Shown here piece after piece: positions 34,217 through 42,200 of a stretch of 64,000 bases of DNA; position 1 is the stretch's first letter, and the number at the start of each line of letters is the position of its first letter. The notes beneath the pieces were generated by a model. The model ran no database searches. It had not been told where the DNA came from and saw only the letters and a list, made by a program, of their open reading frames with translations. Made by a program: the position numbers and the translations under genes. Source of the DNA: Nocardia alba NBRC 108234 (GTDB lineage Bacteria > Actinomycetota > Actinomycetes > Mycobacteriales > Mycobacteriaceae); assembly GCF_001612665.1 (NCBI RefSeq), contig NZ_BDAX01000010.1:62001-126000 (forward strand), written 5' to 3'.

Positions 34217-34858
34217 ATGCCGCCACGCACCCCACTCACCAGACAACGAGTCCTGCGTGCCGCCATCGACCTCGCCGACCAGCAGGGCCTTGCTGCCCTG
34301 TCGATGCGCAACCTCGCCAAGACCGTCGGCGTGGAGGCGATGTCGCTGTACAACCACGTCGCCAACAAGGACGACCTCTACGACGGCATCATCGATCTGG
34401 TGGTCTCGGAGATCTACGTCCCCCGGGTGGGCGGCGACTGGCGGGCCGAACTGCGCAACCGCGCCATTTCCGCCCACGAGGTCCTGCTGAACCACCGCTG
34501 GGCGACCGGCCTACTGGGCTCGCGCGTCAATGTCGGCCCCGCCATGCTCGGCTACATCGACGCCACCCTCGGCTGTCTGATCACCGCGGGCTTCACCTAC
34601 GAACAGGCCGATCGCGCCTGGAATGCCATGGACAGCCACATCTACGGCTTCACCATCCAGGCCATCAATTTCCCCCTCGCCCCCGACGAATACGCGTCGG
34701 CCGCCCAACGCTTCCTCCCGCTCATCCCCACCGAAACCCATCCCCACATGCACGCGCTGGCCGCCCTCGTCATCACCGGAACCCACTCCGGCGCAGCCGA
34801 TTTCACGTTCGGTCTCGACCTACTTCTCGAGGGGCTGGCCGGACTGCTCCCCCGCTGA
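34217..34858 (+). CDS. TetR family regulator with TetR_C (tetracycline repressor-like) domain
   Basis: A 213-residue regulator. HTH: RVLRAAIDLADQQGLAALSMRNLAKTVGVEAMSLYNHVANKDDLYDGII (about residues 11-59). The C-terminal part (HRWATGLLGSRVNVGPAMLGYIDATLGCL, DSHIYGFTIQAINFPL, FTFGLDLLLEGLAGLLPR) fits TetR_C domain proteins related to the tetracycline repressor. ATG 34217 follows a weak GGAG site. The divergent target is the oxidoreductase; CTTAC/GTAAG palindromes in between are the likely operators. A strong hairpin follows the stop codon. Confidence 0.88.
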   Translation: MPPRTPLTRQRVLRAAIDLADQQGLAALSMRNLAKTVGVEAMSLYNHVANKDDLYDGIIDLVVSEIYVPRVGGDWRAELRNRAISAHEVLLNHRWATGLLGSRVNVGPAMLGYIDATLGCLITAGFTYEQADRAWNAMDSHIYGFTIQAINFPLAPDEYASAAQRFLPLIPTETHPHMHALAALVITGTHSGAADFTFGLDLLLEGLAGLLPR

Positions 34859-34861
34859 CAA

Positions 34862-34898
34862 CGGCGGGACAGAACCGAAGTCCGATTCTGCCCCGCCG
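34862..34898. terminator. Bidirectional hairpin terminator between convergent genes
   Basis: Arms 34862-34874 and 34886-34898 (13 bases, one mismatch, 11-base loop) pair strongly. The hairpin begins 4 bases after the TetR stop and lies before the stop of the small secreted-protein gene on the other strand. There is no T-run. Confidence 0.7.
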
Positions 34899-34926
34899 GA
34901 AACCGATGGATAAACGCCGGACGCGA

Positions 34927-35091
34927 TCAGAAGCAGACTTCCACGCTGCCCACCGGGAAGCAGATCCCCACCGATCCGACTTCTGATGCCTGCGGCGCGG
35001 GCACGGCAGCCGAGGCCACGGGAGCGGCGACAGCGCCAAGAGCCAGAACGATGGCGGCCGCGGCGGCTGCCTTGCTCATCTTCACGGACAT
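34927..35091 (-). CDS. Small secreted protein, 54 residues, two cysteines
   Basis: A short gene of 54 codons plus stop. It starts at ATG 35091, preceded by a good GGAAGG site at 7 bases. The first 28 residues are a textbook signal peptide: MSVKMSK, a hydrophobic AAAAAAIVLALGAVAAPVASA core, then cleavage after ASA. The predicted mature part, about 26 residues, is AVPAPQASEVGSV followed by GICFPVGSVEVCF, ending in a Cys-x8-Cys pair that could form one disulfide loop. Function is unknown; similar tiny exported proteins occur in mycolic-acid bacteria. It is convergent with the TetR gene. Confidence 0.72.
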   Translation of the reverse strand: MSVKMSKAAAAAAIVLALGAVAAPVASAAVPAPQASEVGSVGICFPVGSVEVCF

Positions 35092-35393
35092 AGGGGAATC
35101 CTTCCCTCGACTGAACTCGGTTGGTTCCTAGCTGCGCGCTCTCTCAGTCTTCGCGGTGCAGTGGGCAAATTCCAGACAAGAAAGCATCACGTCGTTCGCC
35201 GTGGCGTCGCGGAAATATCACTGTCGCCATTCGACACCGCACCCGCGAAAGGCACTCATGCCGTACAGCCGACGGTTTTCCCGGCACAGCGTCGGGAATC
35301 AGCACGTTACCGCCCCGTGACCTCCGCACCACCGAATTCACCGTTCCGAAAGCGGACCGAGGTCTATCCACTGGAAGCGGGGTGCGCCGCCGG
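35092..35393. other. Non-coding gap between small secreted gene and ATP-grasp gene
   Basis: About 300 bases with no convincing gene on either strand; open frames here lack start signals and family features. The part next to 35092 should contain the promoter of the small secreted-protein gene. Confidence 0.5.
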
Positions 35394-36479
35394 TCAGCCG
35401 GAAACCAGGTCCGCGCTCCTGTGCGCCGCACCCGGCAACGGCGACTCCCGCTGTGGAGCCACCTCCATCACCGCTTCCGCCACCGCGAGACAGGCGCCGA
35501 GCCGCGGCGGCGTTCGCAAACCCGAATCCCCTTGCAGCAGTAGGCGAACTGCCGCCCACGGCAGATTCACATCGGCGAAGGCGGTGTGGAACAACCCTGC
35601 CGACGGCCGTGGATTCACCTCCAGCAGCACCGGTTCCCCTGCCCGATAACGCAATTGAACATTGGTCAGATAGGCGAGCTCGAAATGCCCGACTATTCGA
35701 CGGGCGATATCGACCAGGGTGGGGTCGTCGAGCAACATGCGGAATCGGCCCTGCTTCGCGCGCGCGATACCGATCAGCAGCTCGCCTCGCGGTGTGGACA
35801 GACAGTCGATGCTGACCTCCGGGCCTTCGAGGAACGGCATCACCAGCAGCGGCGGCACGAATTCGCCATCCGCCTGCGCACGGCGCATCGCCCCGGCTAC
35901 CGCTTCGACCGAGGCCACCGGGCGTGGTGCGACCCGCAGGTGCGCCATGGTCAGCGGGCGGTCGTCCAGAATCCGGAACCCGAACGCCGAGAATTCCCCA
36001 CTCGGTTTGATACAGAGCGTCTCTCCGGTGAGTGACAACTCGTCGACGGCCGCGTAGAGCTCGTCCGCGTCGGTCGCCTCCCGCCACGGCGGCACGGGAA
36101 CCCCGGCCGCACCGGCGATCTCATAGGTGAGCACCTTGCTGGTCAACGCCGTCACCGCCGACAACGGCGAACACATCAGGCTGGTGCCGACCGCCGCGAA
36201 TTCCGCCGCTCGGCCCGCCAGCGCGTCGAGCCGCCGCGGCGGTATCAGGACGTCGATGCGGTGCGTACGACAGAAGTCGAGCGCGAACTGCGCGTAGTCC
36301 TCGTTGCTGACATACCGAGGTTCGATCGCCGACACATCACTGGCCGAGAGAGCAGCAGCACTCGGATCCACATTGCTGGCGTAAATAGTGACTGCCACCC
36401 CGTCGGGATTCTCCCGTAGCAACCGCATGACCTGCACGGTTGCCGCCCCCGCACTGCTCAGCCAAACCCGAAGCGTAAT
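35394..36479 (-). CDS. ATP-grasp ligase family protein (PylC/CarB-like), probable AUU start
   Basis: About 361 residues if read from the ATT at 36479. The first conventional start in frame is GTG 36437, but that removes the N-terminal beta-strand and glycine loop (RVWLSSAGAATVQVMRLL) expected of the pre-ATP-grasp domain. A GGGAG site lies 8 bases before the ATT, supporting a rare AUU start. Core features: CSPLSAVTALTSKVLTYEIAGAAGVPVPPW, CIKPSGEFSAFGF (ATP lysine strand), EGPEVSIDCLSTPRGELL and the metal-binding VLLEVNPRPSAGL near the C-terminus. ATP-grasp enzymes join a carboxylate to an amine or thiol. Partners are unknown; a 55-residue acidic peptide is encoded just upstream and a giant NRPS further upstream on the same strand. 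Confidence 0.8.
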   Translation of the reverse strand: MTLRVWLSSAGAATVQVMRLLRENPDGVAVTIYASNVDPSAAALSASDVSAIEPRYVSNEDYAQFALDFCRTHRIDVLIPPRRLDALAGRAAEFAAVGTSLMCSPLSAVTALTSKVLTYEIAGAAGVPVPPWREATDADELYAAVDELSLTGETLCIKPSGEFSAFGFRILDDRPLTMAHLRVAPRPVASVEAVAGAMRRAQADGEFVPPLLVMPFLEGPEVSIDCLSTPRGELLIGIARAKQGRFRMLLDDPTLVDIARRIVGHFELAYLTNVQLRYRAGEPVLLEVNPRPSAGLFHTAFADVNLPWAAVRLLLQGDSGLRTPPRLGACLAVAEAVMEVAPQRESPLPGAAHRSADLVSG

Positions 36480-36507
36480 ACCAACCGCTCCCTTCTTGTT
36501 CTCGGAG

Positions 36508-36531
36508 AGAACCGGACCCTATACCGGTTCT
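36508..36531 (-). promoter_or_regulatory. Hairpin between short peptide and ATP-grasp genes
   Basis: AGAACCGG (36508-36515) pairs perfectly with CCGGTTCT (36524-36531) across an 8-base loop. It lies in the 105-base gap between the peptide stop and the ATP-grasp start. It could attenuate transcription or stabilise the upstream message. No T-run follows. Confidence 0.45.
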
Positions 36532-36584
36532 GCTTCGAGCACATTTCGAGCAGAAGGAGCGCACGTCACATCGCTGGCGCCGAG

Positions 36585-36752
36585 TCAGAGTCCGTACTTG
36601 CGAACGAACTCCTCGGTGTGATCGACCGCCGGTACACCGTGCTCCGTCGACCTGGTCTCGGTAGCGGTTTCCTCGATCAATTCCGTCGGCTCCGAGGGCA
36701 AGTGGCGCCACTGGGCCCGCGGATCGAGTTCCTCGTCGTGCTGATCGGCCAT
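36585..36752 (-). CDS. Short acidic peptide (55 residues) of unknown function
   Basis: A 55-codon gene starting at ATG 36752 with a perfect GGAGGAAATC ribosome-binding context. The frame upstream (to 36854) carries no meaningful sequence. The peptide begins MADQHDEELDPRAQWRHLP, has a middle Glu/Thr-rich stretch (SEPTELIEETATETRSTEH) and ends VDHTEEFVRKYGL. There is no signal peptide, membrane segment or cysteine. The strong translation signal, small size and position one gene before an ATP-grasp ligase resemble a precursor peptide of a ribosomal peptide pathway, but no known precursor family is recognised. It could instead be a small accessory protein of the NRPS locus. Confidence 0.65.
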   Translation of the reverse strand: MADQHDEELDPRAQWRHLPSEPTELIEETATETRSTEHGVPAVDHTEEFVRKYGL

Positions 36753-36810
36753 GATTTCCTCCCCATCGATTCCCCTGTCCAGAATAGCCCGCGTGCACGC
36801 GGGCACCCCA

Positions 36811-37053
36811 GACCAACGGCGGCCCATCGTCGTCGCCGATGAGTACGCCGACACCGTCCAGAACCAGGTGGTCGGCGGGAACGCTCGCGTCCAGGACCTG
36901 AGTCAGCCGTTTGATCAACCACTGATGCTTCGGCTTCGGTGCGGCATTCCCAACGAGCTGGCCATTCAACACCTCATAACGCAGTCCGTCATCGGGTAGC
37001 TGATCCAGATCCGCAGCGGTCCATTCGGCCGAATGCGGCACCGGCATTGCCAC
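36811..37053 (-). pseudogene. Uma2 family (DUF820) endonuclease, N-terminal remnant
   Basis: From GTG 37053 (AGGAGG 8 bases upstream) the frame encodes about 81 residues that look like the start of a Uma2-family protein: PHSAEWTAADLDQLPDDGLRYEVLNGQLVG, KHQWLIKRLTQVLDASVP, then DGVGVLIGDDDGPPLV. The expected continuation with the catalytic PDVLVV... core is absent. After about 36811 the frame runs on as unrelated sequence antisense to or through the downstream genes, to a stop at 36337. The full family length is about 190 residues, so this is a 3'-deleted remnant lacking the PD-(D/E)XK-like core. It is probably non-functional. Confidence 0.65.
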
Positions 37054-37164
37054 GGAAACCACCTCCTACCTCGCTGGACTCATCGGATGTGCGCACAGAT
37101 TAGGCTCAGTCTGGTTCAGCCATCGTGCTGAACCAACTCCTCACTCGCCCCGGACGATCCGCTC

Positions 37165-39275
37165 CTACTCGGCGACGATCACCGTGACCTCTCCCTCGGC
37201 CGCGTCCGACGACTCACCCGCGGCCACGAACCAGTGCGTGACCTCGCCCTCGGCCAGGTCGTCTTCGACCGAACCGCTGGGCAGCACCGACAGCGCACCG
37301 GCGATGGACGAGGCCAGGAATTCCTGGACGGCGGCCGGGCCGGAGGCGTGGGTGGTGTAGGTGGTGCATTCGTAGTCGATGCTGTGTTCGTCGCGCAGGC
37401 GCGCGGCGCGAGCCACGGCTTCGGACTGGGTGAGGACCGTGACGTCCTCGCCGGCGACCAGCACGAAGGCCGGGTGGTTCTCGGCGAGTGGGCGGACCCG
37501 GTCGGTGTAGGAGACGGGATGGGCCGCGGCCGCGGCGATCTCGTCTTCGATATCGGCCATGACCAACCACTGACCGGCCACCCCGGCGACCGAGGACGCG
37601 CTGATCCCGAAACCAGCTCCGGCGGCGGCGATTTCGACGCCGGGGAGTTCACCGACGAACAGCGCCGCGGCGCCCGCCTTCTGTACCGCCCAGGCCGCGA
37701 GCACCGAATCCACGCTGCGCGGCAGCGAGATCGCGACCACGTCGCCGGGACCCGCACCGCGCGCGATGAGCACCCGGGCCAGCTGCGAGGACTTGCGATC
37801 CAGTGCGCTGTAGGCGATCTCGCTGTCACCGCGCAGCAGCGCCGGTGCCTGCGGATCGGCTTCGACGACCTCCGCGAGCACCTTGGCCACCGTCTGCGCG
37901 CCGACACCGGAGACAACCGGCGACGACACCGCGGCGCTCACCCCGGAATCGGCGAGCAGCTGGGCACGTTCGCTCGCATCGAGGATGTCGATGTCACCGA
38001 CCAGGCCCGACGGGTTGTCGAGCAGCTCGTCGAGCACCCGCAGCAGTCGCTGCGACAGCGTGCGGACCTCGTCGGCGGTGAAGGTACTGGTCAGGTACTT
38101 CATCGTGATCTCGATGGTCGACTCGGCCATCACCACCAGCGTGAGCGGGTAGTGCGTCGCGTCGTCGAGGCCGACACCGGTGACCTGCATGCCGTCGATC
38201 GAGCTCGCCGCGGTGACCGCGTCCTTGTCCATCGGGTAGGACTCGAACACCACCAGCGTGTCGAACTGCGAGCCCATGCCGGCCACCCGCTGGATATCGG
38301 ACAGGCCGACGAAGTGATGGCTGAGCAGTTCGGCCTGCTCGGACTGCACCCGCTGGGTGAGCTTCTCCGCGGTCATCCGGTCATCGATCCGGATACGCAC
38401 GGGCAGGGTGTTGATGAACAGGCCGACCATCGACTCGACGCCGGGCAGTTCCGCCGGGCGACCCGAGACGGTCGCGCCGAACACCACGTCGTCGCGCCCG
38501 GTGAGGCGGCCGACCACGATGCCCCACGCGGTCTGCAGCATCGTGTTCACGGTGACGCCGAGCTCGCCGGCGAACTTGCCGAGCGCCCTGGTGCGGTCGT
38601 TGTCGATCTCGACGATGACCTTGCCGAGCTCGTAGCGCTCCTCGGTGCGCGGCGCGGGCGCGAGCTGGGTGGGGCCCTCGACCCCGGCCAGCGCGTCGGC
38701 CCAGACCTGCAGCGACACTTCGCGATCCCAGCCCGAGAGCCAGGACAGGAAGTTGCGGTAGGACGCCACGCGCGGCAGCGCGGTGAGATCGCCGCGCACC
38801 GCGTAGAGCACGAGCAGGTCGCGCATGAGCAGCGGCATGGACCAGCCGTCGACCAGGATGTGGTGGACGGTGATCGCCAGGTGCGCCTGGCCCTCCGCGA
38901 TCCGGTAGAGACCGAAGCGGATCAGCGGCGCGGTGGCCATGTCGAACTGGTCGGCCTGATCGGCTTGCAGCAGTTGCCGCATGCGCTGCATCCGCTCGTC
39001 GACGGGCAGCTCGGTGAGGTCGACCTCGCGCCACGGCACCTCGAGCTCGGAGAGCACCACCTGCACCGGCTGACCGGCCGAATCGGTGACGAACGCGGTC
39101 CGCAGGTTCGGGTACCGGTCGAGCACGGCCTGGGCCGCGCCGCGCAGTCGCTCGGTGTCGAGGGTGCCGGTCAGGTCGAGGACGGCCTGCACGGTGTAGA
39201 CGTCGACGGTCGCCGAGCTGAGCATGGCGTGGAACATCAGGCCCGCCTGCAGCGGCGAGAGCGGCCACACCTCCG
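37165..39275 (-). other. NRPS module 8: C domain plus degenerate, truncated A domain
   Basis: The C domain (about 37960-39275) follows an epimerisation domain and has intact [10 protein letters not shown], so it is of the D-accepting (DCL) type. The A domain (37168-37900) keeps the opening [29 protein letters not shown] and QKAGAA. Where the ATP loop TSGSTGxPKG should be it reads [17 protein letters not shown], and the FDxS, YGPTE, RTGD and catalytic Lys motifs are absent. It ends with an acidic tail ([10 protein letters not shown]) and a stop. Other frames show no missing A-domain motifs, so this is not a simple frameshift. Confidence 0.9.
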
Positions 39276-42200
39276 ACAGCGCCGGGTAGTCGCGCTCCCA
39301 CAGCTCCAGATCGGACTGGCCGACCCGGATCAGGGACATATCGGACGGGGTGAAACCACCCGCGTCGGCCCGCTGGGCGTGCGTGGCGAGCGCGGTGAGC
39401 GCGGCCACGAACAGGTCGGCGAACTCCTGCGCCTGATCGGCGCTGAGCAGACCCTTCGGGAAGGCGATGTTCGCGCCGAGCTGCGGACCCTCGTCGCCGT
39501 CGTTGACGATGGCGTTGATGTCGAGGGTCGCGTTGGCCGGCATGTCCAGGTCCATCTCGGCATCGAGCTGACCCAGATCCGCCACCGGCACCCAGCCGAG
39601 TTCGACGAGCTCGGCGGGGATCTCGCCCGCGGTCGCGCGACCGAGGTAGTTGAAGCTGACCTGGCCGACGCTCGGCAGATCCGCGCCATCGAGATACTTC
39701 AGCATGCCGTAGCCGATGCCCTTGTCCGGCACCGCGAGCATCTGCTCCTTGACCGACTTGATCACGTCGGCGAGCGCGGCGCCACCGGCGAACGCGTCGT
39801 CGAGATCGGCGCCGGCCAGATCGAGGCGAACCGGGAAGGCGGTGGTGAACCAGCCGACGGTGCGCGACAGATCCGCACCGGCGACGATCTCTTCCTGGCG
39901 GCCGTGGCCTTCCAGCTTGATCAGGGCCGCCGTGCCGGATTCGTCTCCGCGCCAACGGGATACGGCCAACGCGAGTGCGGTGAGCAGACCGTCGTTGACG
40001 CCGCCGTGGTAGAGGCCGGGGATCGCGGTGAGGATCGCGTCGGTGACCTCGGTCGAGAGGGTGACCTGCACCCGGTCGACGGTGGCGAAGGTGTCCGCCC
40101 TCGGGTCGAACGCCCGCGCGCCCAGCAGCGGATCGGCGGTGGCCGAGACCTCGCGCCAGAACGGCAGCTCCGCGCGACGGTCCGGCGACTGCTCGACCAG
40201 GCTGTGCGCCCAGCGACGCATCGAGGTGCCGTTGGCCGGCAGCGTCACCTGCTGGCCCGCCGCGATCTGGCCCCAGGCCATCCCGAGGTCCGGGATCAGG
40301 ATGCGCCAGGACACACCGTCGATCACGAAGTGGTGGCCCACGATGAGCAGCGCGTCGCGGCGGCGCGGTCCGTCGGCGTTGTCGCCGAAGGCGAACCACA
40401 CGAACTGCACCATGGCGGCGTTGGCGGGGTCGAGACGACCCATCGCCTCGTCGTATTCGACACTGGCCAGCTTGGACAGCTGTTCGTCGGCGATATCGCC
40501 GGACACCTCGACCCGACGCACGAGGGTGCTCGCGTCGATCTCGCCCGGCGCGCACGCCTCGAAGATCCACCCCCGCTCGGCGTCTCGGGCCACCCGCGAA
40601 CGCAGCACATCGTGGTGGTCCAGGACCGCGCCGATGGTGGCGTGCAGGACCTCGGCGGTGATGTTGTCGGGCAGGCGGAGCACCATCGACTGGGAGAACC
40701 GGTCGTAGGTGGAACCGCTCGCCAGGATCTGGCGCATGATCGGCAGCATCGGGATATCGCCGACACCGCCGCCCGCCAGCTCCTCGAGCACGATCTGCTC
40801 GGCCTCGCCCGCGAGCACGGCGATCTCGGCGAGCCCGGCCACGCTGCGCTTGTCGAACACATCGCGCGGCTTGAAGAGCACGCCGCGGTCCTTGGCCCGC
40901 GAGACCAGCTGAATCGACAGGATCGAGTCGCCGCCGAGGGCGAAGAACGAGTCGTCGAGGCCGACGGCGTCCACCCCGAGCACCTCGGCGAACACCGCGG
41001 CGATGATCGCCTCGACTTCGCTTGTCGGCGTACGGAACTCACGCGGCGCGAGGACCGGCTCCGGCAGCGCGCGCCGGTCCAGCTTGCCCGCGGGGGTCAG
41101 CGGGATCTCGTCGAGGACCATCACGGCGGCGGGCACCATGTGCGCGGGCAGGTGCTGCGCCGCGTACTCGACCAGGGCGGCCGGGTCGACGGCGTGCCGG
41201 GCGCCGTCCTCGGATGCCGCGCCGCGCACGTAGGACACCAGGATAGTGGCGCCCGCGTCGGTCGTGCGCCCGATGGTGGCGGCGAACTCGACATCGTCGT
41301 GCGCGGTGAGCACCGCGTCGATCTCGCCCAGTTCGATGCGGAAACCGCGGATCTTCACCTGGAAGTCGTTGCGGCCCACGTATTCCACGACCGGCTCACC
41401 GTGCACCGTGCGCCAGGCGACGACGTCGCCGGTGCGGTAGAGGCGCTCACCCGTGGCGTACGGGCTGGCCACGAAACGCTCGGCGGTGAGAGCGTGGCGC
41501 GCGTGGTAGCCGCGGGCCAGCGGGACGCCACCGAGGTACAGCTCACCGGCCACGCCCTCGGGGACCGGCCGCAGGCGGCTGTCGAGCACGTACACGGTCG
41601 CGCCCGCGATCGGGCCGCCGATGTTCATGGTGTCGCCCGGCAGCAGCGGATCGGACAGGTTGGTGGCGATGGTCGCCTCGGTCGGACCGTAGGCGTTGTA
41701 GAACCGGTGCAGCGCCGGGTCGGTGCCCGCACTGTGCCAGTTCGCGACCAGGTCGACGGGAGCCTTGTCGCCACCGACGATCAGCGCTTCGAGTCCGGCC
41801 AGTGCCGCGGGTTCCATCGACGCCGCGACCAGCGGGGTGAGGAACACGTGGGTCAACCGCTGGCCCGCGATGATGTCGGCCAGTTCCTCGCCGCCGACCA
41901 CACCGACCGGCGTGATGACGAGGGCGCCCGCCGAGCCGACGGCGAGCAGGAACTCGAGAATCGAGGCGTCGAACGACGGCGACGCGAAGGCCAGCGTCCG
42001 GGTGTTCGCGGTCAGGCCGAACTGGTCGACCTGGGCGGCGGCGAAGTTGGGCACGCCGGCCTGGGTGACCACGACGCCCTTGGGCAGACCCGTCGAACCG
42101 GACGTGTAGATCATGTAGGCCGTGTTCGTGGCACGCACCGCCGCCCGGCGGTCCGCGTCGGCGATCGGCGCGCCGGACTGCTCGGCGGCTTCGGCGTGCA

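Noticed and set aside
36337..36810. Full-length Uma2 protein running through the short peptide gene
   Set aside because: Homology stops at about 36811; the remaining frame is Gly/Arg/Ser-rich and overlaps genes with better start signals.
37168..37900. A frameshift as the explanation for the degenerate last A domain
   Set aside because: Neither of the other two minus-strand frames contains TSGSTG, YGPTE or RTGD, and no remaining A-domain or T-domain sequence lies downstream to 36.6 kb.
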